Shown in pieces: positions 1 to 7,551 of a DNA stretch of 41,157 nt (positions are counted from its first letter, which is position 1; every line of letters starts with the position of its first letter). The stretch is from NCBI GenBank assembly GCA_002731775.1, contig PCCP01000079.1, positions 1 to 41,157 on the forward strand, given 5' to 3'. The DNA is from Gammaproteobacteria bacterium (GTDB taxonomy: Bacteria > Pseudomonadota > Gammaproteobacteria > Pseudomonadales > Pseudohongiellaceae). The position numbers and the translations under genes are program-made. The notes under the pieces are model-generated. The model saw only the letters and a program-made list of their open reading frames with translations, searched no databases and was not told the origin of the DNA.

Positions 1-339
1 GTCCAGGGCGCGGTGATTGCCGACGCCGACAAAGCGATCCTTCTTGACTGGCTGGGTAAGCAGTTCGGTCCCGAGTCGACTCCTTTCCCACGGGAGTACG
101 TGCCCAGGGTCCTTACGGAAGCGGACTTCCTTGTAGACGAAGGTGCTGAGGCCATTCTAGCCGGAACCTGCGAAGCGTGCCACTCCCTGGACCGGGTGCA
201 GGAGGCCCGTGCGAACGAGGAGCAGTGGCGCTCGCTCCTGCTCGCTATGATTGGGCGGGGAGCGGCGCTGCCACTCAGCGACGTCGAACCGCTCGTAGAG
301 TGGTTGGCACGCACACGCGGCACTAACCCGACAAACTAA
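1..339 (+). CDS. C-terminal fragment of a c-type cytochrome protein (5' truncated by window edge)
   Basis: The reading frame is open from base 1, so the gene starts outside the window; a GTG at 13 is only an internal codon. Near the middle it carries one haem-c attachment motif, Cys-Glu-Ala-Cys-His (CxxCH), followed by a helical stretch and a C-terminal helix (VEWLARTRG) typical of small class I cytochrome c domains. The residues before the motif (AILLDWLGKQFG) look like the end of a preceding cytochrome or other domain, so the full protein may be multidomain. A role in periplasmic electron transfer is inferred from the haem motif. The first 60 bases are about 62% G+C, richer than the genes that follow. 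The distal axial ligand cannot be assigned with confidence. Confidence 0.7.
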   Translation, partial: VQGAVIADADKAILLDWLGKQFGPESTPFPREYVPRVLTEADFLVDEGAEAILAGTCEACHSLDRVQEARANEEQWRSLLLAMIGRGAALPLSDVEPLVEWLARTRGTNPTN

Positions 340-471
340 GAGGCGGCACGGGTGATAGCGCCGAGGGGAACGAGCCGTCCAGCCGTTATTGACAAGTGAG
401 CACCCTAATTAGATAGAAATCTCCTTCAGGCCATTTCTGTATTGCGCTTTTTACTGCGCAAGTGCGCGGGC

Positions 472-1656
472 CTACACAACTCGCTTGTCTCGCAGTTCTG
501 CGATCTCTGCATCGGTGTAGCCCAATTCCCCCATGATTTGATCGGTGTGCTCGCCCAGGGTTGGCGCTCTGGTCCGGATTTCTCCCGGCGTCCGGGATAG
601 TTCTACCGGTGTTTTCATCAGTGGTGCCGGCTCGTCCAGGCCCGGGGACGGCACCGCTTGAAACAGACCTTTAGCGGCAATATGGGGGTCTTCCAACACT
701 TGCTGGGGTGACAGGACCGGTCCGGCCGGCAGCCGCACCGCTTCCATAGCCTCTAATGCTTGCTTGGAAGTACGCTCGGCGCACCATTTTGCCAGACGTT
801 CGCTGATGAGCTCGCCATTGTCGCCGCGGCTGATGTCATCCTTAAAACGGGGATCATGCAGCCAGTGATCTTCGCCCATTAAATCCGCCCAGCGTTTGAA
901 CAGCGGTCCGCCGACGGACTGCACCAGTATCCAGCCGTCTCGGGTCTTGAAGGTATCGGCCGGAGCCGAAGTCTGTGATCGATTCAGGCTGGCGACGCGG
1001 TTGCGCTGAATCGCACTCTGCTCGATGGTGGGGCCGTTCATCATGGTTAAGGCGGTGTTAAATAGGGAGCCCTCAACCATCTGGCCCTTGCCGGTCTGCT
1101 GGCGCTCATAGAGGGCGACCATGGTACCGAAGGCGGCAAGGCTGGCGGTGCCGAAGTCGATAAAGGGAGGATAGGCCTTCGTCGGCTGTTCCGGGGTACC
1201 GCTCAAGTACATGGCACCAGACATGGCCTGACCCAGGCCATCGAAGCCTACCCGGTTGGCGTAGGGCCCGCCGCGGCCGAAGGCAGATACCGTGGTGAGG
1301 ATGATATCCGCCTTGATGGCAGCCAGGCTGTCATAGTCCAGCCCCATGCGCTGTAGCGTATCCGGTGGCAGATTGGCTATGACCACGTCGGCGGTGGCGA
1401 CCAGTTTCTTGACGATTTCCTGTCCTTCCGGCTTCATCGGGTTCAGGGTCATGCCGAGTTTATTGCGCGCCAGCTGCATAAACAACGCACCGTCACCGCT
1501 ATCACTGATAGGAGACAGGAAGCGATCCTCGCTGCCGTCGACCTTTTCTACCCTGATAACCTCTGCCCCCATATCCCCCAACAGCGTGCCGCAGAAGGGG
1601 CCAGCGATATAGCGGCCGAAATCCAGTACCCGAATACCCCGTAAAACTTTAGTCAT
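472..1656 (-). CDS. CaiB/BaiF (class III) CoA-transferase family protein
   Basis: This is a 394-residue protein, the usual length for formyl-CoA transferase, CaiB and alpha-methylacyl-CoA racemase relatives. Family hallmarks are the N-terminal LDFGRYIAGPFCG segment, GDMGAEVIRVEK, and the acidic residue in PPFIDFG (Asp167), which matches the catalytic Asp of CaiB (Asp169) that forms an aspartyl-CoA intermediate. The family moves CoA between carboxylic acids or epimerises 2-methylacyl-CoA in the cytoplasm; the substrate cannot be told from sequence. It is a single gene read leftwards with an AT-rich promoter region upstream. The acyl-CoA ligase and ETF-QO elsewhere in the window fit acyl-CoA catabolism, but they are not in the same operon. 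Confidence 0.9.
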   Translation of the reverse strand: MTKVLRGIRVLDFGRYIAGPFCGTLLGDMGAEVIRVEKVDGSEDRFLSPISDSGDGALFMQLARNKLGMTLNPMKPEGQEIVKKLVATADVVIANLPPDTLQRMGLDYDSLAAIKADIILTTVSAFGRGGPYANRVGFDGLGQAMSGAMYLSGTPEQPTKAYPPFIDFGTASLAAFGTMVALYERQQTGKGQMVEGSLFNTALTMMNGPTIEQSAIQRNRVASLNRSQTSAPADTFKTRDGWILVQSVGGPLFKRWADLMGEDHWLHDPRFKDDISRGDNGELISERLAKWCAERTSKQALEAMEAVRLPAGPVLSPQQVLEDPHIAAKGLFQAVPSPGLDEPAPLMKTPVELSRTPGEIRTRAPTLGEHTDQIMGELGYTDAEIAELRDKRVV

Positions 1657-1901
1657 TAGCTGCTTCCATTATGTAGGAATACCCCTATATTTGGTTGAGG
1701 ATATTAACATAACTGACTAATATATAGGAAGATTCTACCTATTAAATAAATTTACACGGGGCTTCAATTTTGTGAAGCAGGTCCGTTTTTAGGTGTCGAC
1801 TTTAGGCATACTGGTGACAACTGAGACGCGCGCCATAAAGGCAGTAAAAGGTCGGCGAAGACGCCTGAAGATTTGAAGAGCACTACTTAGGAGTATTTAT
1901 T
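1657..1901. other. AT-rich divergent intergenic region with inverted repeats
   Basis: This gap separates the leftward CoA-transferase gene from the rightward zinc-knuckle microprotein. It holds an inverted repeat CCTATAT / ATATAGG (arms about 1683-1689 and 1723-1729) close to the start of the CoA-transferase gene, and a compact hairpin GCTTCA-N6-TGAAGC at 1761-1778. The first could be an operator, the second a weak terminator or leader structure. Both roles are guesses; only the symmetry is seen. Confidence 0.35.
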
Positions 1902-2078
1902 GTGGTGACACTGGCTAACAGAAAAGTACCCAAGAAAGCATTAATAGAGCTGTATTCAATCCTGAAGGAACCATACCAGGATGTCTGCAACGTGTGCAAA
2001 GGCACCGGTAAAATCCAACAAGTCAATACCTGCCCGAAATGTAAAGGCTCTGGTCAGTACCTGCTCAGGCTACTCTAA
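1902..2078 (+). CDS. 58-aa microprotein with two DnaJ-type zinc-binding CxxCxGxG motifs
   Basis: The frame opens with two adjacent GTG codons (1902, 1905) preceded by AGGAG at 1889-1893, a good ribosome-binding site eight bases upstream, and ends in TAA. The 58-residue product has a basic, helical N-terminus and then two copies of CxxCxGxG: Cys29/Cys32 followed by KGTG, and Cys44/Cys47 followed by KGSG. In DnaJ/Hsp40 and related proteins paired CxxCxGxG repeats bind one zinc ion. Here no J-domain or substrate-binding domain is present, so this is a free zinc-knuckle module. A terminator hairpin lies 30 bases downstream, which supports a monocistronic gene. A role as a chaperone accessory or RNA/protein-binding factor is only inference. 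Confidence 0.75.
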   Translation: MVTLANRKVPKKALIELYSILKEPYQDVCNVCKGTGKIQQVNTCPKCKGSGQYLLRLL

Positions 2079-2109
2079 ATTCTCCTGCCAAGGGATTCTA
2101 ATCCCCATT

Positions 2110-2155
2110 AGCCCGTGGAAGCTGTAAAGTGCAGTTTCTGCGGGCTTTCTTGTTT
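2110..2155 (+). terminator. Rho-independent terminator of the zinc-knuckle microprotein gene
   Basis: The arms AGCCCG and CGGGCT enclose a second paired segment (GAAGCTG with CAGTTTC, one G-U), and the stem is followed by TTCTTGTTT. It sits just downstream of the 58-aa gene and before the methyltransferase gene. Confidence 0.75.
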
Positions 2156-2288
2156 GACCCCCTGTCTCTGCACTACAATCCAAACATCGCTCTCCCGCAG
2201 TGAGTTATTCCTCGGAATAACCCCCTGTATTGCTATCTGCGTCTACGGTTGCCCGTCCAGCCATTGAACGCAAAGACAAGGACTGCCC

Positions 2289-3014
2289 ATGAATCATTTA
2301 AAACCTCGCATCGCTGTTGCTCTGCTCGTTGTATCCATCTTCACGACGTCGCTGGTGGTAGCTGCGGAATTCCCGGGCTACATCGTGGCGCCGGAGCGCC
2401 GCACCACGGGTATCGGAAAATTCTACATGGGCAGGGAGATTTCCTTCGTCATGGGCCACCAGGCAGCGGATTGGCTGAACCGGCCGGGGCGCATTCAGGA
2501 AGAGATGCCCGATGAAGTCGTGGCTAATATGGGCTTGGAGCCTGATCATGTGGTGGCGGACATTGGGGCGGGGTCTGGTTATTTTTCTTTCCGCATTGCC
2601 AAACTGGTGCCACAGGGCAAAGTCTTGGCCGTTGATATCCAGCCGGAGATGCTGGCCTTGATAGAAAACCAGAAGCGCGAAGACAATGTCACCAACATAG
2701 AGGGCGTATTGGGGACGGTGGCCGATCCTAATCTAGCGCCGAACTCCATTGATGCGGCCATCATGGTCGATGCCTACCATGAATTTGATCACCCCTTCGA
2801 AATGATAAACGGCATTTACCAGGCGTTGCGACCCGGTGGTCGAATCTTTTTCCTTGAATATCGCGGTGAGGACGCCAGTGTGCCGATTCGTCCCCTGCAC
2901 AAGATGACGGAGGAGCAGGTGGTCAAGGAAATGAGTGTGTTCGGCCTGGAGTGGACCGACACGCTGGACTTTCTACCCTGGCAACATATGATGATATTCA
3001 CCAAGATCGAGTAG
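2289..3014 (+). CDS. Exported class I SAM-dependent methyltransferase
   Basis: This 241-residue protein starts at an ATG preceded by AAGGA. Residues 1-26 form a signal peptide (KPR, then a hydrophobic core, then VVAA-EF). The rest is a Rossmann methyltransferase: motif I VVADIGAGSGYF at about 88-99, the acidic end of strand 2 at Asp117 (LAVDIQPE), motif IV AAIMVDAYHEF, and a later GGRIFFLEYRG. The preceding segment GKFYMGREISFVMGH is typical of a subfamily of secreted methyltransferases found in proteobacteria and planctomycetes. The substrate is unknown. Export is odd because SAM is normally cytoplasmic, so the N-terminus may instead be an inner-membrane anchor. It is apparently monocistronic. 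Confidence 0.85.
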   Translation: MNHLKPRIAVALLVVSIFTTSLVVAAEFPGYIVAPERRTTGIGKFYMGREISFVMGHQAADWLNRPGRIQEEMPDEVVANMGLEPDHVVADIGAGSGYFSFRIAKLVPQGKVLAVDIQPEMLALIENQKREDNVTNIEGVLGTVADPNLAPNSIDAAIMVDAYHEFDHPFEMINGIYQALRPGGRIFFLEYRGEDASVPIRPLHKMTEEQVVKEMSVFGLEWTDTLDFLPWQHMMIFTKIE

Positions 3015-3404
3015 CTATTACTGTTGTTCTTTTGAATCTGCAGCCTCTCGAGCCATAATTTTCTCCTGTTCATTATTCCAGCCCGGCTGGGTTCGTATCC
3101 GCTTGCGCCAGTATTTTGTACAATTCAGCAGAAATTGCATCCAAATGAGCCGATTCACACGTCTTGCTGCGTATAAGATCATGGCAAAAGATGGACGGGA
3201 AAACAGGTGCCGGGCTCGGAAGTAAACCGCCGTTGCCAGAATTGGAAACAGTGGTATTGGAATGGAGGGAACTATTTAAGTAACTGTTCTGAAAAACAAA
3301 CGTCTAATCAGATATACAAGCACGATACTCGCTGCACGAAGCTATTCATTATGGGTTAAGCTCGCAGCAATTATTCCAGGTCTCGCCGCTGCAGGAATAG
3401 GTCA
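3015..3404. other. Gene-poor intergenic region
   Basis: No convincing gene was found here. A 26-codon basic frame starts at 3145, but it has no clear ribosome-binding site and no recognisable motif, so it is not called. Nothing repetitive was noticed. Confidence 0.4.
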
Positions 3405-3551
3405 ATGAAAAATCTCAGGTACACGGAACTCCTGGTGCCGATCGACCGGTACGTTAGCCGACTCCCACCGAAGACAAAGCTATTGCTTGGTGTGCTCGAG
3501 GGTGTTTTGTTTCTGGTGCTATTTATTTCGGTGGTGCTTTATACGCACTGA
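3405..3551 (+). CDS. Possible 48-aa single-pass membrane microprotein
   Basis: An ATG at 3405 preceded by AGGAATAGG opens a 48-codon frame ending in TGA. The N-terminal half is polar and basic (MKNLRY, then DRYVSRLPPKTK), followed by an unbroken hydrophobic segment of about 20 residues (from LLLGVL to VVLYTH) with charged residues on the N-terminal side, which is consistent with one transmembrane helix. No family is recognised. A hairpin with a T-run lies 50 bases downstream. The case rests on ribosome-binding site, membrane helix and terminator; chance cannot be excluded at this length. Confidence 0.45.
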   Translation: MKNLRYTELLVPIDRYVSRLPPKTKLLLGVLEGVLFLVLFISVVLYTH

Positions 3552-3600
3552 GAGAAACACGTGAGCGGGGCATTGCCCGACAATTCTGCGCGCATAAGAA

Positions 3601-3630
3601 AAGACAGCGATATACACGCTTGTCTTTTTA
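3601..3630 (+). terminator. Putative terminator after the 48-aa membrane microprotein
   Basis: AAGACA-GCG pairs with CGC-(T)-TGTCTT, with one bulged T and a short AT-rich loop, followed by TTTTTAT. Confidence 0.55.
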
Positions 3631-4005
3631 TATTATCAGGAGAAGGTGGGAATCGACGCATTCTGGCTAAAAAGTGCAGCGTAATTCCAATGCGTACTTG
3701 ATGCCGTTGCTGAACAGTAGTTTCTAATTTCCTCAACTATCCCGGCAGCCGTGGCGCCATCGAAGCGGATACGTTCACGGCAGCGTTGTCAGTCGTTGGC
3801 ATCTTGCATGTCGACCCGAAGTGAAAAAATTGCGATATTAGCAGTTCTATGCAGCGTTAAAGAATGTCCCGCCATCTGCGCAGCAACGGCGGGTGGAGAC
3901 GATTTGTAGGGGCGTAAGTCGCCCATAAAGGGACCTACTTATGAATCCCGGTATTCGAATTACTTGTGACTTTTTGTAATGCTACCGAGCCGGGTCCGCT
4001 TTTTT

Positions 4006-4038
4006 GCGCTCAATCCTTGAATTGAGGATAATGAGCGC
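4006..4038. repeat. Strong palindromic hairpin upstream of the ETF-QO gene
   Basis: The arms GCGCTCA / TGAGCGC enclose a second paired block ATCCT / AGGAT with a seven-base loop. A TTTTTT run lies just before it on the plus strand, and no T-run follows it. It ends about 100 bases before the ETF-QO start. It could be part of the 5' leader or an operator. Confidence 0.5.
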
Positions 4039-4139
4039 GTGTTTTATCAAGATCCGTAGCTGTGTGTTAACTGGGAAACGGGTTATTTCAGTCGCCCGAT
4101 CTACGCGTCAACAGCCGGAGAATAGTCAGGGAATCAACT

Positions 4140-5798
4140 ATGCAACGTGAATCCATGGAAGTTGATGTTGTCATTGTTGGAGGCGGGCCGGCAGGGCTTG
4201 CAACGGCGTGTCGGTTGTTACAGTTGGCCAAGAAAGCCGAAAAAGAACTGTCAGTATGTGTATTGGAGAAGGGCTCTGAAATTGGCGCCCATATCCTGTC
4301 CGGTGCGGTATTCGAGCCATCCGCCTTGGACGAGCTTTTCCCGGATTGGAAAGAGAGAGGCGCACCGCTGAATACCAAAGTAACCGTCGACGATGTCTAT
4401 TTTCTCGCCGGCGCCAGGTCATCGTTTCGCTTTCCTGGATTGTTGCTGCCACGGCCGATGCACAACGACGGTAACTACATCATTTCCCTGGGCAATCTGT
4501 GCCGCTGGCTGGCAGAACAGGCAATGGAGTTGGGTGCCGAAATATTCCCCGGTTTTGCAGCAGCTGAAATTCTCTATAATGACGATGGCAGCGTTAAGGG
4601 TGTCGCCACCGGCGATATGGGAATCGATGCCAGTGGTGAGCAAAAATCTTCCTATGAACCTGGCTTCGAATTTCACGCCAGCTATACAATTCTTGCGGAG
4701 GGATGTCACGGTCACCTCGGTAAGGAAATTATCAACAAGTTTGAACTGGACAAGGACTGTGACCCCCAGCATTACGGCCTCGGCATCAAGGAGGTCTGGG
4801 AAATTCCTCAGCAGCAGCACCGGGAGGGGTTGGTGGTACACACCGCCGGTTATCCCATGATCGGTGCCAGCTATGCCGCCAGTAGCGGCGGCTTCCTCTA
4901 TCATGTCGAAGGCAACCAGGTCTCGCTCGGATTAATTGTTGATTTGGCTTACCAAAATCCACATATCAGCCCCTTCGATGAGTTTCAAAAATTCAAGCAA
5001 CATCCGGTGATCAAACAATATCTGGAGGGAGGGAATCGCATCAGCTATGGCGCCAGGGCTCTCATTAAAGGTGGACTGAATTCGCTGCCGAAAATGACAT
5101 TTCCCGGGGGCCTGTTAATTGGCTGTGACGCCGGCACTATGAATGTAGCGAAGATCAAGGGCAGTCATACCGCGATGAAGTCTGGCATGCTCGCTGGCGA
5201 AACTTTATTCGCCGCAGTCAGTCAGGATTCGGACGATTCTGAATTGATTGACTACACAGCACGGTTCAGGCAGTCAGATTTGCGAGCCGAGTTGCACAAA
5301 ACCCGTAACTTTGGTGCAGCTTTTCATAAATTTGGATTTTGGCTAGGCAGTGCCATGGCGTTTATCGAACAGAATATTTTATTCGGCAAATTTCCTTTCA
5401 CAGTTCATGATAAATCTACCGATTACGGTCAACTCAAGCCGGCGGCGCAGTGCCCAGAGATTGAATATCCCAAGCCCGATGGCAAGATCAGCTTTGACAA
5501 GCTGTCTTCGGTGTTTCTGTCCAATACCAACCACGGCGAAGATCAACCCTGTCATTTGCAATTGAAAGACCCGTCGGTGCCGATCGCAGTCAACTTGCCA
5601 ATCTATGATGAACCAGCGCAGCGCTACTGCCCGGCAGGCGTTTATGAAATAGTTGAAGCCGGCGATGGCAAGAAAAAGTTTCAAATCAATTCCCAGAACT
5701 GTGTGCATTGTAAAACCTGCGACATCAAGGACCCTGCCCAAAATATTCACTGGGTGGTGCCGGAAGGTGGTGGTGGGCCGAATTACCCGGCGATGTAG
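4140..5798 (+). CDS. Electron transfer flavoprotein-ubiquinone oxidoreductase (ETF-QO)
   Basis: ETF-QO passes electrons from reduced electron transfer flavoprotein to ubiquinone at the inner membrane, linking acyl-CoA dehydrogenases and choline or sarcosine-type dehydrogenases to respiration. The 552-residue length fits the family. The FAD-binding motif VDVVIVGGGPAG lies at residues 8-19, and the quinone/membrane region in the middle includes the GCDAGTMNVAKIKGSHTAMKSG stretch at 5123-5188. The C-terminal [4Fe-4S] cluster ligands are Cys497, Cys521, Cys524 and Cys527, with nearly the same spacing as in the human enzyme. A second ATG at 4155 is possible, but the first gives the usual N-terminus. 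etfAB are not in the window. Confidence 0.97.
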   Translation: MQRESMEVDVVIVGGGPAGLATACRLLQLAKKAEKELSVCVLEKGSEIGAHILSGAVFEPSALDELFPDWKERGAPLNTKVTVDDVYFLAGARSSFRFPGLLLPRPMHNDGNYIISLGNLCRWLAEQAMELGAEIFPGFAAAEILYNDDGSVKGVATGDMGIDASGEQKSSYEPGFEFHASYTILAEGCHGHLGKEIINKFELDKDCDPQHYGLGIKEVWEIPQQQHREGLVVHTAGYPMIGASYAASSGGFLYHVEGNQVSLGLIVDLAYQNPHISPFDEFQKFKQHPVIKQYLEGGNRISYGARALIKGGLNSLPKMTFPGGLLIGCDAGTMNVAKIKGSHTAMKSGMLAGETLFAAVSQDSDDSELIDYTARFRQSDLRAELHKTRNFGAAFHKFGFWLGSAMAFIEQNILFGKFPFTVHDKSTDYGQLKPAAQCPEIEYPKPDGKISFDKLSSVFLSNTNHGEDQPCHLQLKDPSVPIAVNLPIYDEPAQRYCPAGVYEIVEAGDGKKKFQINSQNCVHCKTCDIKDPAQNIHWVVPEGGGGPNYPAM

Positions 5799-5997
5799 CG
5801 TAGGGAACCGCTGACTCATACCGCTAAAGCCGGCTTTCCGACAACAGCTTGAGCGGCTGCGGAGAGAGCGAAATGGAGCGGGGACAGGGTTCGCAGGAGC
5901 ATGATCGCAAATAATACCGGATAGTCTTTAAGCCACTGTAAATGGCGTGGTACAGTAATCCGATGGGTCGATGATGGCGTGCTATTTGGGTCACACG

Positions 5998-7551
5998 ATG
6001 CGAGCTTTCTTTAATATATTCAAGCATTTAACGGGTTTTGCACTACTGGTCACACTGCCGGGTCCTGGCTTTGCGCAGGCCAAGCTGATGCAAGATTCAT
6101 GGCTGCTACTGGAAACTGCGCATTTTACCGTCCTCAGCCAGCGCTCGGCGCGGCAAACGGCCCGGTTTGCTGATGAATTGGAAACCTGGAGACAGATCGC
6201 CGCCTACGTCATTCAGGACAAGTCCTCCTTTCCCAGCGCCTCGATTCCAAACTATGTCTATCTGTTTGACACGGTGGAGAATTTCCAGTTTTTCTCGCAG
6301 GCAGACGAGAAGGCATTTTTCCATCCCTCGCCTCGATCGAACTTCATGGCTCTGGTCGCCGGCGACGAAAAATCCACCGAAGATGCCTATCACCACTACG
6401 TTCATTTTCTAGTGAGAAATTTTTCTGACCTGCGCTTGCCGCGCTGGTATGAAGAGGGGCTTGCCGGCTATCTGGCGCGTATGCAAATAAAATGGGGCCA
6501 GGCGCAGTCCGAACGCTTCAGTGCGCACGAGAATGAGCTGTTGGTACCTCTCAGCGAGACCTTATCCATGGATCGGCTCCTGTACCGGGATGAGGCACTG
6601 GCATCGCCGCGGGTAGTTCAGATTGCCAACTTAAAATCCCAGGCCCTGTTGTATTTTTTAGAGCATGCCTACGAAGAAGAAGGGTTTGTCGATCGCCGTG
6701 ATAATTTACAAAGTTATCTGAAGTTGCTGTTAGAAGGGCGCAACGCCCGCTTTGCCTTCGACCAGGCATTCGATGTCACCACGGCTCAATTGGATGTCGA
6801 ACTGAATGATTATTTGTTAAGCAGTAGCCGATCCCGGGGCACCATAATGCATGGGGAGCTGATTGAAAATCCGCAATACCGGGTCAGTCAGATAGAAGGT
6901 GGCCAATTGGCTATCATGTTGGCCGAGTTGGCACTGAACTCCGGACGACCGGACAATGCCCAGTTGTTTTTCCAGACAGCGATGGATTTGGATTCAAGCA
7001 TCGCGCGTAGCTACTCGGGATTAGGGGATGCCCTGAGGTTTCAGGAATCGCCGCCAGCAGATCAAATCATAGCCGCCTATTTTGAGCAGGCGATTGCCCT
7101 GGGGCCGAATCAGGCGGATATATTGATGGACTATGGTGAATATTGGGAATCTGAATTGAATGACTGCGATAAGGACTGGTCAGTAAATCAAACAGCGGAT
7201 ATCGTCGCCGGTATCAGGCTGCATTTCGAAAAAGCCATAGCTATGGCTGCGGAAAATCCAGAAGCCAATCTGGCCATGGGCGAGCTCTATTTACTCGCGG
7301 GTGAGAACTGGATCAACGGCAGGGACTACCAGAGGAAGGCTTTTGCCCTGTTGCCTGCAGATTCGTTTATCATGGAACAAGCGATCAAATATGCCATCGC
7401 TGCCGATGAGTATGGTGAAGCAGAACGCTTGATTAATGAGATGGCGCAGCCGATACATTTCTGGCGTGAGCCATCTTACGTTTCCGATCTTCGAGTAAGC
7501 CTGATGAAGAAGAGGCGCGGTGAGGTGTATGATGCCTGTGCGAGCAATTAG
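5998..7551 (+). CDS. Exported metallopeptidase-like (DUF1570/peptidase MA-like) TPR protein with altered zinc motif
   Basis: The start at 5998 was chosen because it places a clean signal peptide at the N-terminus (MRAFF, hydrophobic core, then FAQA); an upstream ATG at 5971 would add nine residues before it. The 517-residue product has an N-terminal segment resembling gluzincin-type peptidase MA/DUF1570 proteins: a YVYLFDTVENFQFF strand, then HHYVHFL (132-138), then LPRWYEEGLAGYLA (148-160). The family motif is normally HExxH followed by a zinc-binding Glu in the EGLA segment. Here the catalytic Glu is His133, so peptidase activity is doubtful. The C-terminal half (about 300-500) is made of tetratricopeptide-like helical repeats. 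Its stop lies inside the start of the next gene, which implies co-translation. Confidence 0.75.
   Translation: MRAFFNIFKHLTGFALLVTLPGPGFAQAKLMQDSWLLLETAHFTVLSQRSARQTARFADELETWRQIAAYVIQDKSSFPSASIPNYVYLFDTVENFQFFSQADEKAFFHPSPRSNFMALVAGDEKSTEDAYHHYVHFLVRNFSDLRLPRWYEEGLAGYLARMQIKWGQAQSERFSAHENELLVPLSETLSMDRLLYRDEALASPRVVQIANLKSQALLYFLEHAYEEEGFVDRRDNLQSYLKLLLEGRNARFAFDQAFDVTTAQLDVELNDYLLSSSRSRGTIMHGELIENPQYRVSQIEGGQLAIMLAELALNSGRPDNAQLFFQTAMDLDSSIARSYSGLGDALRFQESPPADQIIAAYFEQAIALGPNQADILMDYGEYWESELNDCDKDWSVNQTADIVAGIRLHFEKAIAMAAENPEANLAMGELYLLAGENWINGRDYQRKAFALLPADSFIMEQAIKYAIAADEYGEAERLINEMAQPIHFWREPSYVSDLRVSLMKKRRGEVYDACASN

Larger units (their letters stand above)
3552..4139. other. 588-base gene-free region rich in hairpins; possible small RNA locus
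   Basis: No protein gene is supported; a leftward 65-codon frame inside it shows no family features. Several inverted repeats line up on the plus strand: 3601-3630 (terminator-like), 3868-3893 (CCCGCC/GGCGGG), 3906-3938 (GGGCG/CGCCC nested in GTAG/CTAC), 3947-3994 (CCCGGTA with TACCG and CCGGG, followed by TTTTTT at 4000-4005), and 4006-4038. This looks like a structured transcript or a stack of terminators ahead of the ETF-QO gene. Confidence 0.4.

Noticed and set aside
472..1656. Apparent loss of the catalytic Asp in the CaiB-like protein (SLFNTAL where some relatives have SMxD)
   Set aside because: Counting along E. coli CaiB places the catalytic Asp169 in a different motif (PYTADY), which matches the intact Asp167 here.
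3539..3736. 65-codon leftward frame in the hairpin-rich gap
   Set aside because: It has no ribosome-binding site or family features, and it crosses the terminator-like hairpin at 3601-3630.
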